Positions 13,154-21,826 of a stretch of 64,000 nt of DNA are shown here, piece after piece. Position 1 is the first letter of the stretch, and every line of letters starts with the position of its first letter. Below the pieces are notes generated by a model. That model searched no databases. It saw only the letters and a list, made by a program, of their open reading frames with translations, and had not been told where the DNA came from. This stretch comes from JADJOM01 sp046327715 (lineage in GTDB: Bacteria; Gemmatimonadota; Gemmatimonadetes; Gemmatimonadales; GWC2-71-9): contig JAXLXY010000006.1 in the NCBI GenBank assembly GCA_046327715.1, positions 124,001 through 188,000 on the forward strand, read 5' to 3'. The position numbers and the translations under genes were made by a program.

Positions 13154-13630
13154 CTACTCGGGCTTTGGCGGAGGCGGGAGCGGCGGCACCGTGAAGGCCT
13201 GCACCCCGCCGGCCGCCACGGTGCAGCTGACCTCGAAGGCGCCCCCACGGAGGCTGGCGTCCTCGAGTACCGCGCTGGTGCCGGAGCACCCCGTGACCAG
13301 CCTCCCCTCCGTGCGCCGGAAGACGACCGTCACCAGCGGGTCACCGCCCTGGCGCCCGAGCCGGCGGACGAACTGCGGGGCCAGGCTGTCGATCCCGGCC
13401 TGGCGGAGGGACGTGGGAAGCCGGTTCTGGTGCGCGCTGCGATACGCCATGACGCGATCCACGATGTCGGCCACGTCACGGCCGAGCAGCTCGGCCTCGG
13501 CCTGGGCCGGGTCGGCGGGCGGCGCGTCGCTGCCGGGCTTCGGGCTCTCGCCGCCGGAGCCGCAGGCCAGGGTCAACCCCACCGCGAGCAGCCCCGGCCA
13601 GCGCCCGCGTCTACTCCATCGCGAATTCAC
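13154..13630 (-). CDS. Predicted lipoprotein of unknown function
   Basis: From the GTG at 13630 the 158-residue product starts with a basic stretch and a hydrophobic segment ending in the lipobox LTLAC, so it should be a lipid-anchored envelope protein. The rest is a small domain with two more cysteines (VTGCSG, VSCTVA) and a proline-rich C-terminus PPLPPPPKPE. No family is recognised. The start overlaps the desaturase gene by 20 bp; the frame extends upstream inside that gene but is not plausible there. Confidence 0.7.
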   Translation of the reverse strand: MNSRWSRRGRWPGLLAVGLTLACGSGGESPKPGSDAPPADPAQAEAELLGRDVADIVDRVMAYRSAHQNRLPTSLRQAGIDSLAPQFVRRLGRQGGDPLVTVVFRRTEGRLVTGCSGTSAVLEDASLRGGAFEVSCTVAAGGVQAFTVPPLPPPPKPE

Positions 13631-14585
13631 GGTTGAACACCACCTCGAAGCTGAACGTCTTGGCGCGGCTCTTCGACTCGATGTGCTCCGCGATCCGGGT
13701 GAGACGGGCCGGGATCCCGAGAATCTTCTCCTGGGCCTTGCGCCCCAGGTCGTTGAGCCCGCTGAGGGTCTCGATCTGCCAGTACCGGATCTGTTCCTGC
13801 ACGATCCGCAGGTAGTCCCGCGGCCCATAGATGCCGGCCCGCCGGATTACGTCCGCCAGCTCGCGAAACCCGGGCATGGTGTGCCCCGGCATCTCGATGC
13901 TCGGCATGATGTGCGCGGCGGAGACCAGCGCCTGGTCGGGGTCCCGCTGCAGGATCTCCTCGAAGATCGTCCGGTAGAAGCTGAAGTGCCGGGCCTCCTC
14001 GGTGGCCACGTTGGTCAGGGCCTCGGCCAGCAGCGGCTCGTACTCGCCGATCAGCCGGCCCGTCTCGCTGTGCGACTGCTGGGTGGCCCGCTCCTGCAGG
14101 GTGGTGTAGGCGAACACCCGGTACGGGTCCTTGTCCCAGTCCGGCTGAAACCCGCTCTTCAGGTAGCTGAACTGCATTTCCTCGAGCCGCCGCTGGTCCA
14201 CCAGCCGGGTGTCGCGGATGTAGTCGTGGAGGATGACGCCGTGGCGGTCCTCCTCGGCGGTCCACAGGTTGTTCCAGTCCCGCCAGTGGCTGTCGTCGCC
14301 GAGGTACACCGCCAGCAGGCGGTGGAAGTGCGGCAGTCCCTCTTCGGTCAGCATGTTGAGCGCGAGCGCCGCCCGGGCGGAATCGGGGATGCCCGCGGCG
14401 CGCGTCCGCAGCTCGGCCAGGTGCTGGTCCGGGTCGGTACCGGGCCGGGGCCCGAGGAGGTCGCTCGGGAACCAGAGCGGACGCTTCTGCTCGTGCGCCT
14501 CCATCAGTTCCCGGACCTTCGACTCCAGGTCCCGGAGCACCTCGATCTTGGTGAGGAAGGTGCGTGCGCTATCGGTCAGGGCCAT
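13611..14585 (-). CDS. Acyl-[acyl-carrier-protein] desaturase (FA_desaturase_2 family)
   Basis: The 324-residue protein carries the two di-iron motifs of soluble acyl-ACP desaturases, EEDRH at 111-115 and EEARH at 196-200, within a helical bundle of the expected length. It would introduce a double bond into ACP-bound saturated fatty acids, using O2 and reduced ferredoxin, and so tune membrane fluidity. This soluble type is typical of plants and actinobacteria and is also found in Gemmatimonadota. The gene follows a GNAT gene and a hairpin at 14613-14643, so it probably has its own promoter. Confidence 0.9.
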   Translation of the reverse strand: MALTDSARTFLTKIEVLRDLESKVRELMEAHEQKRPLWFPSDLLGPRPGTDPDQHLAELRTRAAGIPDSARAALALNMLTEEGLPHFHRLLAVYLGDDSHWRDWNNLWTAEEDRHGVILHDYIRDTRLVDQRRLEEMQFSYLKSGFQPDWDKDPYRVFAYTTLQERATQQSHSETGRLIGEYEPLLAEALTNVATEEARHFSFYRTIFEEILQRDPDQALVSAAHIMPSIEMPGHTMPGFRELADVIRRAGIYGPRDYLRIVQEQIRYWQIETLSGLNDLGRKAQEKILGIPARLTRIAEHIESKSRAKTFSFEVVFNREFAME

Positions 14586-14612
14586 GTGCCCACAGGGGTC
14601 AGGAGAGTGAAA

Positions 14613-14643
14613 GTGGCGGCCTGCGCGAACCGCAGACCGCCAC
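14613..14643 (-). terminator. Stem-loop between GNAT and desaturase genes
   Basis: GTGGCGG (14613-14619) pairs with CCGCCAC (14637-14643), and inside it CTGCG pairs with CGCAG around a 5-base loop, giving 12 base pairs. On the minus strand the stem is followed by TTTCAC, a poor U-tract. It could end the GNAT transcript or sit in the desaturase leader. Confidence 0.45.
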
Positions 14644-14693
14644 GGAAAGATATCAGCGTCAAGCGAAAGAATATGCGCCGCGAAGGGAGGGCG

Positions 14694-15125
14694 CTAGAGC
14701 GCCGGCGCGAGCCGCTTCTCCATCAGGTACCAGGTACGACCGCCCTGGTAGCCGGTCCGGCGGAGCACCCGCAGCCAGCCGTGGGCGAGCAGCTCGGGCT
14801 CGCCGGCCACGTCGTCGGTCCAGAATTCCACCAGGTGGGCGCCCTGCAGCCCGGCGTGCTGCTCGAATGCCTCGAGCAGCCGGTGCCCATGCCCCTGGTG
14901 CCGTTCCTCGTGCCGCACCGCGATCTCGGTCAGGTGCGCCACGCCGCCCCGCAGGTTGTAGCGCAGGCCACCGATCCAGTCCCCGATCGCGTTGCTGAGG
15001 ATCAGGTAGTGCTCGTCGAGGTGCACCGGATCGCCGGTCGTCGCCTCTTCCTGTTCGGTGAGGTCGGCAAACCAGTCGGCGAATTCCTCGCCGTTTTCCA
15101 TTTCCCGAATGATGAGTTCGCTCAT
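14694..15125 (-). CDS. GNAT-family N-acetyltransferase-like protein
   Basis: The 143-residue protein resembles GCN5-type acetyltransferases: the strand LTEIAVRHEERHQGHGHRLLEAF contains the acetyl-CoA-binding pattern (R/Q-x-x-G-x-G/H-x-x-L, here RHQGHGHRLL), and the tail GWLRVLRRTGYQG fits the C-terminal strand. Substrate cannot be inferred. A likely promoter with an inverted repeat lies 110-140 bp upstream (see 15231-15263), leaving an unusually long leader for this compact genome. Confidence 0.7.
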   Translation of the reverse strand: MSELIIREMENGEEFADWFADLTEQEEATTGDPVHLDEHYLILSNAIGDWIGGLRYNLRGGVAHLTEIAVRHEERHQGHGHRLLEAFEQHAGLQGAHLVEFWTDDVAGEPELLAHGWLRVLRRTGYQGGRTWYLMEKRLAPAL

Positions 15126-15230
15126 GCTACCCTCTCTTATCGGAAGCGGGACCGAAAGGTTCCAGCCACCATCCGGGGTTCAGAGCAACCTTGGTGCCAC
15201 TCGGGAGCGTTGTGGTCGGCATTGACCTCA

Positions 15231-15263
15231 TTGCTAAGATATTGCCTGTATTCGATTTAGCAA
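15231..15263 (-). promoter_or_regulatory. Probable promoter with inverted repeat for the GNAT gene
   Basis: On the minus strand TTGCTA (15263-15258) and TATCTT (15241-15236), 16 bases apart, resemble -35 and -10 boxes. A perfect 7-base inverted repeat, TTGCTAA (15231-15237) and TTAGCAA (15257-15263), spans the same bases, as expected of an operator. The region is AT-rich against its surroundings. Confidence 0.5.
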
Positions 15264-15290
15264 ATGGCGCCCCGGGCCGATCAGGAGACC

Positions 15291-15312
15291 ACTGTCCGGA
15301 ATACCGGACAGT
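15291..15312. repeat. 22-bp palindrome with 9-base arms
   Basis: ACTGTCCGG (15291-15299) and CCGGACAGT (15304-15312) form perfect 9-base arms around AATA. It lies 30 bp beyond the YfcC stop. There is no T-run on either side, so it is either a terminator stem without U-tract or a protein-binding site. Confidence 0.6.
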
Positions 15313-15341
15313 CTGCCGAGACGGCATGGCCCTGTCGCGCC

Positions 15342-16679
15342 CTAGACCCCCAGGGCCAGGGCCGCCAGCAGGGCGCACGCCCCCAGGCCGAAGAGCAGCC
15401 CGGCCAGGCGCAGGGTGAGTCGCAGCCACTCGGAGTAGCGGACCCCTGTGGCGGCCAGCAATGCCATGAGGGTGCCGTTGGTCGGGCTGAGGAGTTCCGT
15501 CAGGCCGGCACCGTACTGGTAGGCCAGGACCGTCACCTGGCGGGAGAGTCCCAGGAGGTCGGAGAGCGGGGTGAGGACGGGCATGGTGAGGACGGCCTGG
15601 CCCGAGGTGCTCGGCACCGGGATGTGGAGGATCGCCTGTACTCCCATCATCCCGATGGCCGAGAGGGCCAGCGGCAAGCCGGCAATCGGCGCGAAGAGCC
15701 CCTGCACGATCGTGTCGATGATCCGGCCGTCGTCGAGCACCACGAAGATGGCCCGGGCGAACCCGATCAGCATCGCGGCGTACGCCATGGAGCGGAACCC
15801 CTCCACGAACCCGTCCGCGGTGCCCGCGATGCCCCGCTGCCCGAGCAGTCCCGCGGCAGCCCCCATCACGAAGAAGAGTGCGCTGAACTCCGGGAAATCC
15901 CAGCCCCAGCGTCGGGCCCCGACAATGAACAGCACGAACGCCGTGAGCACGACGCCGAGGATCGCGAGGTCCCGCGGGTGCATCGGCGCCTCGTCGGCCG
16001 GGGTGGTGGCACCGCCGGCCGATGCCACCCGCTCACGCCGGGCGAAGCGCATGGTGCCCCAGGTCCACAGGGCCATGGCCAGCAGCAGGACTACCAGGCG
16101 GAAGCCGAGACCCGAACCCACCGGCAGCCCGGCCACCTTCTGCGCGATGACCACCTGAAAGGGGTTCACCGGGCTGAAGGCCGCGCCCACCGCGGAGGCG
16201 CCGATGCTGACGGCGCAAGCGACGACCGGGGGGTAGCCGAGACGGGCGGTGAGCAGGAGGAGCACCGGCACGAACGCCAGCAGTTCCTCGGACATCTGGA
16301 TCAGCACGCCGCCCAGCCCGAACGCGGCGCATGCCAGCGGGATGACCAGCGCCTGGCTGCGGCCGAGCCGGGCCACCACCTGCTGTACCGCCCGGGTCGA
16401 GGCACCCGTCTGCTCCACCACGGTGAACCCGCCCCCGACCAGGAAAACGAAGAAGATCACGCCACTCGCCTCCGCCATGCCGCGCGGGATCGCCACGAGT
16501 GCCTGGAAGGGGCCCACCGGCGCAGGGTCGGCGCGCTGGTAGGTGCCGGCGACGACCACCTGCCGGCCGGTGGCCGGATCGTCGCGGCGCTCGAACTTGC
16601 CGGCCGGGAGGACGTGGGTGAGCGCGGCCGCCACGAACAGGCAGGCGAGCAGGAGGACCAGCGGATGGAGGGAGCGCAT
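15342..16679 (-). CDS. YfcC-family permease (DcuC/ArcD-like, basic amino acid or C4-dicarboxylate carrier)
   Basis: The 445-residue protein is strongly hydrophobic with about 11-12 membrane segments and begins with a family-typical hydrophobic helix followed by the periplasmic PAGKFER stretch seen in YfcC proteins. Conserved positions include FLVGGGFTVVEQTGA near residue 80-95, VGAAFSPVNPFQVVIAQ in the middle, and HIPVPSTSGQAVLTMPVLTPLSDLLG with YQYGAGLTELLSPTNG near the C-terminus. The family exchanges small carboxylates or amino acids; the actual substrate is unknown. The gene stands apart from its neighbours. Confidence 0.88.
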   Translation of the reverse strand: MRSLHPLVLLLACLFVAAALTHVLPAGKFERRDDPATGRQVVVAGTYQRADPAPVGPFQALVAIPRGMAEASGVIFFVFLVGGGFTVVEQTGASTRAVQQVVARLGRSQALVIPLACAAFGLGGVLIQMSEELLAFVPVLLLLTARLGYPPVVACAVSIGASAVGAAFSPVNPFQVVIAQKVAGLPVGSGLGFRLVVLLLAMALWTWGTMRFARRERVASAGGATTPADEAPMHPRDLAILGVVLTAFVLFIVGARRWGWDFPEFSALFFVMGAAAGLLGQRGIAGTADGFVEGFRSMAYAAMLIGFARAIFVVLDDGRIIDTIVQGLFAPIAGLPLALSAIGMMGVQAILHIPVPSTSGQAVLTMPVLTPLSDLLGLSRQVTVLAYQYGAGLTELLSPTNGTLMALLAATGVRYSEWLRLTLRLAGLLFGLGACALLAALALGV

Positions 16680-16723
16680 CGGGTGGTGGGGGCGGGGGCG
16701 CCGTGGCGCCCCCGGCTACGCCG

Positions 16724-16993
16724 TCACCGCGTCTTGCACTGCCGGGAGATCGGCGGGGTCCGGTCGCAGGCGATGGACTGGTCCATGCCGCTGGCGAGGG
16801 TTCCGCAGGCGGTCGTCTGCGCGGCCCGCTCGGCTTCCGCCTCGGTCTCGTTGGAGGCGGTGGCGCAGTTGCGCTTGCCGTTGAATTCGACACACACCGT
16901 GCACTCGTGCTTCTGGGCCGACAGCGTGTTGAAGAGCAGCAGGGCCCCGAAGGCCACGATGAAGACGATGGTGATGATGGAGGAGCGTTTCAT
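16724..16993 (-). CDS. Small membrane-anchored cysteine-rich protein
   Basis: The 89-residue product has a short basic start (MKRSS), one membrane helix (residues about 5-24) and an extracytoplasmic part with cysteines in CTVC, NCATAS, ACGTL, IACDR and a final QCKTR. The even number of cysteines suggests disulfides. The ATG at 16993 fits the membrane-anchor pattern; the frame upstream overlaps the next gene. No function is recognised. It is separated from the large regulator by 46 bp. Confidence 0.6.
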   Translation of the reverse strand: MKRSSIITIVFIVAFGALLLFNTLSAQKHECTVCVEFNGKRNCATASNETEAEAERAAQTTACGTLASGMDQSIACDRTPPISRQCKTR

Positions 16994-17039
16994 GGTCGGC
17001 AGGGGGTAGGGGTCGGACGGGAACGCGCGATGCTCAACC

Positions 17040-20000
17040 CTACCTGAGCGCGCGGGCCAGCGCCAGCCGGGGGTCGTACTCCGCATCGTCCAGCCGGGAC
17101 CACTCGACGTCGTTCCGCACCCCCTGCCAGATCTCGAGCGGCCCGAGCAGCATCGCGGCGCCACCATCCGCCGCGCCGGAGATCCGGACGGCCATGGGGC
17201 CCTCGTTGTGCACCGTCAGGCGCGAGCGCCACATCGGCAGGCCGTCGACCGCCACGCCACAGCCGCCATCCGGAAAGACCTGGACGCGCAGGCGGAACCA
17301 GCGCCCGGTGCCGAGCACCCGGGGAACGGTGAGCGGGCCCACCGACCCGCCACCGCTGGCCGACAGGGTGGTGTCCCGCCCCGCCCCCTCGCGGGCGGGA
17401 TAGCCGACGCCGCAGGTGAAGCGGTGTTCACGGCCATGGCGGAATGGCATGTTGCCGTCGCTATGGTTCCAGGCCCCGAGGGCGGTGGAGTCGAGGCCAA
17501 ACAACAGCTCGAGCACGATGCTCTGCCACTTGTCGCCGGTGACCTTTGTGTACGCGAGGGCTTCGATGCCCAGTCCGTTGATGGCATTCCAGCTGCGCCG
17601 GCTGTAGGCGCCGCTCTGGAAGGATCCGTCGCCGTTGCCGAGGAAGGCCGGGCTGCCATCGGGGCCCGCCCGGAGCACCGGCCGCGGGGTGCCAAAGGTG
17701 ATCCATCCGGGGGCGATCCCCCGGGACCAGTCCTCGCGGTAGACGACCTGATGGACGCCGGGGGCCACCCGCACCCATACCGAGTCGGCGAGGGGGCCTG
17801 CGCGCGCGATCACCCAGGCGCTGCCGGCCCCACGTGGCTGGAGCCGGCCATCAGGCGTGATGGCCCCGACCGTGCTGTCGGAGACGGACCATTCGACCGA
17901 CGCGACGGGCGTGCCCTCCGGCGCCGCCGCGCTCCGTGCCAGGACGGACAACTCGTAGGAAGACTCGAGCCGAAGGGAGGGCCCGAGGTTGTTGATCTTG
18001 ATGGAGCTGAGGTGCGCGCGCGGCGGCCACAGCCGGCGCCAGAACGGGCGGAGATCTGCCACATCCTGGTTGCTGGAGATGACGCGACGCCACTCGCCGG
18101 GGGCATCGACCGGCACTACGTAAAGCTCCTCACGCGTCACGCCGTCCCAGGCCGCGGTGAACGCGAGCCACTTTCGGTCGGGGCTGAGCGAGGTGGCAAT
18201 GATATTGGAGAGGCGGCGCGTCATCTGCCCGGTCTCGAGGTCGTATTCGAAGAGGGCGCTGGCCCCACCCTGCGGCGCCACGACCAGGAGCGTCCCGTCG
18301 TCCCTCCAGCCCAGCACGGAGGGCCGGGCGTCCGGCGAATCCCCCCGGCACCGTGGCTCGGCGCCGGCGCGCAGCGGTATCCAGCAGATCTCCTCCCGGC
18401 CGTCCAGGCTGCGCATGAAGGCCACGCGGGTGCCGTCGGGAGAGACATAGGCGTCGGACTCGGCGGCGGAGCTGCTGGTCAGCCGGGTGACGACCCTGGT
18501 CTGCAGGTCGATCACGGCCACATCGTAGTTGTACTCACTCGAGATGTAGCCGGTGTCGTTGCTCGGGCTGAAGGCCCCCGTGGTGAAGACCAGCGACCGG
18601 CCGTCGGGGGTCGGGGAGGGCCCCACGTCATCCGTGGGACTCCGGAAGACGAGCGAAGTGTCCCCGTGCTGGTCCACGTAGTAGATGTCCTGCAGCGAGG
18701 CCGGGTCGGAGTTCCGGGTGAAGAAGTAGGTACCGGGCATCGCCCCTGGAATGAACCCATCGATGCCATCCACCTGCACAGGCATCGGGTGCGGCGTGAG
18801 GCCCGTGGCGTCGATGGGCTCATCAGGATCCCAGTCGGCGCGGCGCAGCGCCAGGTCGAATTCCCGGTCGTCCGCCCGCTTGTTGAGGTCGCGGAGGACC
18901 AGGATGCCGTCCGGGCGACGGCTCCACGAGATCAGCGCGGCCACGCCGAGCAGCAGTACCAGGACGAGCGCGGCCGCCCCCACGGCGCGCCGGGCCGAGC
19001 TGTAGTGCAGGCGGGTCCAGGGGGGAATCTGCCGGACGGTGCGGATCACCTCGTCGGCGAGCGTGTCCTCGCCCAGGAATTCGTAGGCGATCTCGCCGAC
19101 GCGCCGGCCGTCGCCGAGCCGGCGTGCCAGCGCCAGGTAGCGGACCAGCACGCCACTCCGCGCGGCGTGCCGCCCGGCGCTCCGGAGGTGCCGGCCGGCC
19201 AGCACCAGCTGCTGGCGCGGCGCCGCGGGGTCTGCGGCAAGCGCGAGGCCGAGCGCCTCGTGCAGCGGGCGGGTGGCCTCGGGTGTGGCGCACGCCAGGG
19301 CGTCGGCTGCGATCTCGTCGTGCGCGGGCCGCCACTCGTGGCCCGCACACTGCACGAAACCCCGCTGCTCCAGGACGCCGAGCACCGCGGCCAGCGAATC
19401 CTCCGGGAGCCCCGCGGACTGCAGGATCACCTCGCTCGGGAGCGGGGTTCCCGCCACCGCCAGCAGGAGGAGCACCCGACGACTCTCGGCGTCGAGCTGC
19501 TCGATGCGATGCCGCAGGGCGCTCCCGCCCTCCAGGCCACGGGCGAGCGCCTCTGGTGACCCGCACTGCCAGGTGCCGTCGGCCAGCCGCAGCCAACCGC
19601 GGTCCATCGCCAGCTGCAGGGTTTCGAGCAGGAGCAGCGGCGAGCCTGCGGTCGCCCGGGTGAGCGCGGGGGCCAGGGTAGGGGCCCACGGCTCCTCCGG
19701 CAGGCGCCCGATGCTCGTGATGAGGATGCGCACCTGCTCCACGGTCAGGGGCGGGAGGCTGAGGTACTCGGTGCGCTCCATGCCGAGGTCGGCACCGGCC
19801 ACCGGGCGCGCGGCCGAGACGATCAGCAGGCCCGGTGCGTTGAGCTGGACCAGCAGGCTGCCGAAGACCCGGCGCGAGGAGGTGTCGAGCCAGTGGAGGT
19901 CATCCAGCAGCAGGGCCACCCGCTGCTCCTCCGCCAGCATCCGCAGCAGCTCCGCGATGGCGGCCGCGCGCCGCCGGAGCGCCTCCTCCCCGGTGGAGGG

Positions 20001-21194
20001 ATCGGCGGGCTGGCTGAACCGGCTGGAGAGCGCGGGGCAGAGGGCCACAAGGGTGCCCGCGCTCCCCGGGGAGATGGTGGCCGCGCCGGGCAGGAGGGCC
20101 AGCTGCTCGGCCAGCGCCGCGACGAAGCTGTAGCCGATCTCGCGCTGGCCGGGATTGGCCCGCAGCGAGACCACCCGCGCCCCGAGGGTCCGCAGGCGCA
20201 CCGCGACGTCGCCGAGCAACCTGGTCTTCCCGAGTCCCGCCGGCGCCACGATATGCAGGTGGCGCGCCGCGAGCCCCGGCGCCTGCCACGCCGCGACGAT
20301 GGCCCCGAACTCCCGTTCGCGGCCCACCAGCTCGGCGGCGAGACCCGGCGCCTCCACGCCCGGCGCGGCCAGCCGGACGGCCACCTGTGCCCGCGCCAGC
20401 AGGGTCCGGGTCGCCGGGTCGGGGGTGCGGCCGAGGCTCGCGAGACGCTCCTCGAACTGGTCCACCTCGAGCGTCAGCGCTAGGCGGTCGCCGCTCTGGA
20501 TCAGGGTCTCGAACAGCAGTCGCCAGCTGCTCTCGCTCGCCGGATCGGCGTCGCGGGCACGGCGGGCGAGGTGGTTCGCGTCGCGCAGGTTCCCTTCGTT
20601 CAGCCACTGCCGCACCAGCGTCTCCGCGACGCGGAGGAAGATGGAACGGAGCCGCTGCCGCTCCACGTCCGCCCAGTGCTCGAACTCCACCCCACCCGGG
20701 GCCGCGAATTCGGCCAGGAAGTCCCCGCGGTACAGGGCCGCGGCCCGCGCCAGCTCCCCGTCCTCCACCGCCGCCAGGAACTGATCGCGGTCAAGCACCA
20801 GCGTGGTGGTGAGCTCGAGCGTGTCTCCCCGGGTGACGAGGCCCTCGGTGCCGAGCAGCTGGCGCAGGTACCAGACGGTCTGCCGCAGCGCATGCCGGGC
20901 CCGGTCCGGCTCGAGGTCGGACCAGAGCAGGTCGACCAGGTGCTCGCGGGAGGTGGTGCGGCGGGGGGAGCAGGCCAGGTAGGCCAGGAGGGAGAGCGGC
21001 TTCCCGGGGCCGAGCAGGATGTCGGCCTCGATCCCCCGCCGCGACAGGGCTGCGTCGGCGCCGAGGACCCGGAGGTCCAGCGGGGAGGGATGGGGGGGCA
21101 CATCCTGCCGGGTCCGGCTCATCTGACGCTCGGTTGACGGGGCGGTGCTAGACTTGCCGCTGCCTGACGCAGCCGCATCCCCGGTCACCATCAC
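17040..21194 (-). CDS. Multidomain regulator: BTAD activator + AAA ATPase + membrane helix + TolB-like propeller + Ig-like and LamG-like domains
   Basis: The 1384-residue protein begins with an OmpR-like winged helix and a BTAD domain of SARP/AfsR type (PLSLLAYLACSP; ARHALRQTVWYLRQLLG), followed by an AAA-type module with Walker A APAGLGKTRL (about residue 318) and Walker B VALLLDDLHWLD (about 430). A single membrane helix at about residues 730-750 separates this cytoplasmic half from a propeller with TolB/WD-like repeats (about 790-1010), a BIG2-like segment (SVSDSTVGAITPDGRL) and a C-terminal beta-rich, laminin-G-like region. It could sense something outside and regulate inside. The GTG at 21194 follows AAGG with 8 bases; an ATG at 21122 is also possible. 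Confidence 0.82.
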   Translation of the reverse strand: MMVTGDAAASGSGKSSTAPSTERQMSRTRQDVPPHPSPLDLRVLGADAALSRRGIEADILLGPGKPLSLLAYLACSPRRTTSREHLVDLLWSDLEPDRARHALRQTVWYLRQLLGTEGLVTRGDTLELTTTLVLDRDQFLAAVEDGELARAAALYRGDFLAEFAAPGGVEFEHWADVERQRLRSIFLRVAETLVRQWLNEGNLRDANHLARRARDADPASESSWRLLFETLIQSGDRLALTLEVDQFEERLASLGRTPDPATRTLLARAQVAVRLAAPGVEAPGLAAELVGREREFGAIVAAWQAPGLAARHLHIVAPAGLGKTRLLGDVAVRLRTLGARVVSLRANPGQREIGYSFVAALAEQLALLPGAATISPGSAGTLVALCPALSSRFSQPADPSTGEEALRRRAAAIAELLRMLAEEQRVALLLDDLHWLDTSSRRVFGSLLVQLNAPGLLIVSAARPVAGADLGMERTEYLSLPPLTVEQVRILITSIGRLPEEPWAPTLAPALTRATAGSPLLLLETLQLAMDRGWLRLADGTWQCGSPEALARGLEGGSALRHRIEQLDAESRRVLLLLAVAGTPLPSEVILQSAGLPEDSLAAVLGVLEQRGFVQCAGHEWRPAHDEIAADALACATPEATRPLHEALGLALAADPAAPRQQLVLAGRHLRSAGRHAARSGVLVRYLALARRLGDGRRVGEIAYEFLGEDTLADEVIRTVRQIPPWTRLHYSSARRAVGAAALVLVLLLGVAALISWSRRPDGILVLRDLNKRADDREFDLALRRADWDPDEPIDATGLTPHPMPVQVDGIDGFIPGAMPGTYFFTRNSDPASLQDIYYVDQHGDTSLVFRSPTDDVGPSPTPDGRSLVFTTGAFSPSNDTGYISSEYNYDVAVIDLQTRVVTRLTSSSAAESDAYVSPDGTRVAFMRSLDGREEICWIPLRAGAEPRCRGDSPDARPSVLGWRDDGTLLVVAPQGGASALFEYDLETGQMTRRLSNIIATSLSPDRKWLAFTAAWDGVTREELYVVPVDAPGEWRRVISSNQDVADLRPFWRRLWPPRAHLSSIKINNLGPSLRLESSYELSVLARSAAAPEGTPVASVEWSVSDSTVGAITPDGRLQPRGAGSAWVIARAGPLADSVWVRVAPGVHQVVYREDWSRGIAPGWITFGTPRPVLRAGPDGSPAFLGNGDGSFQSGAYSRRSWNAINGLGIEALAYTKVTGDKWQSIVLELLFGLDSTALGAWNHSDGNMPFRHGREHRFTCGVGYPAREGAGRDTTLSASGGGSVGPLTVPRVLGTGRWFRLRVQVFPDGGCGVAVDGLPMWRSRLTVHNEGPMAVRISGAADGGAAMLLGPLEIWQGVRNDVEWSRLDDAEYDPRLALARALR

Positions 21195-21383
21195 GGTCAG
21201 TGCCTTCCCTGGGTCGCACCGAGAAGGTACGGGCCGCCAGATGGGTCAGCAAGGCGGCGCATGCCGTGACCGGGGATCTCCCACCGCTCACTCTCCCCGG
21301 GCTTCCCGCCGATAGTCGAGGCAACCCCAGCCCACCCCCCCCGGGCGGGGGCCACCGCGCCGTGCCGCGCGGGTCCTGTCGCG

Positions 21384-21815
21384 ATGCGGTCACCGCTGGT
21401 TGCCGGTGTGGGAATGGTGGTTGGCGCCCTGCTGGGCGGATGCTCGCGCTTTGCGCCCGAGGACGCGGAGCGCATCGAGCCTCCGGCGATCTACCGCGCC
21501 TGGTGGGCGCGGACCGAGCAGTGCTCCGGTCGCACCGGCAGCCTGGCGCGCGTCCAGTGGTTCAAGGTGCCGGGGCACGCCTTCGAGTGCCCCACCGGCA
21601 CGTGCGCGGGGCGGTGGGAGGACAACCACAGCATCTACATCGCGGAGGACTGGCTGGAGCACGAGATGGTGGTCCGGCACGAGATGCTCCACGAACTGCT
21701 GGATGCGCCGGGCCACCCCGATCCGCCCTTCGGCGATCCCTGCCCGCTCACCTGGAGCACCTGGTCCGGCGGCGCCGAGCTGCGCGCGGCGGGCCCGCTT
21801 CCCGGCCTCGACTAG
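21384..21815 (+). CDS. Lipoprotein with HExxH motif
   Basis: The 143-residue product starts with a signal peptide ending in the lipobox LLGGC, so it should be anchored in the envelope. Near its middle it has VVRHEMLHELLDAPGHPDPPF, that is HEMLH, the zinc-binding motif of many metallopeptidases, with a further histidine 6 residues later. Cysteines at ECPTGTC and PCPLTW may form disulfides. It may be a small metallopeptidase-like domain, but no family is recognised and the protein is short for a peptidase. It is divergent from the large regulator and convergent with the Yip1 gene. Confidence 0.7.
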   Translation: MRSPLVAGVGMVVGALLGGCSRFAPEDAERIEPPAIYRAWWARTEQCSGRTGSLARVQWFKVPGHAFECPTGTCAGRWEDNHSIYIAEDWLEHEMVVRHEMLHELLDAPGHPDPPFGDPCPLTWSTWSGGAELRAAGPLPGLD

Positions 21816-21826
21816 GCCCGGCGGGG

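Noticed and set aside
15127..15429. Minus-strand open frame upstream of the GNAT gene
   Set aside because: It overlaps the palindrome and promoter and has no protein-like pattern.
16033..16893. Overlapping minus-strand frame across the YfcC gene
   Set aside because: Proline/arginine-rich shadow of the permease gene.
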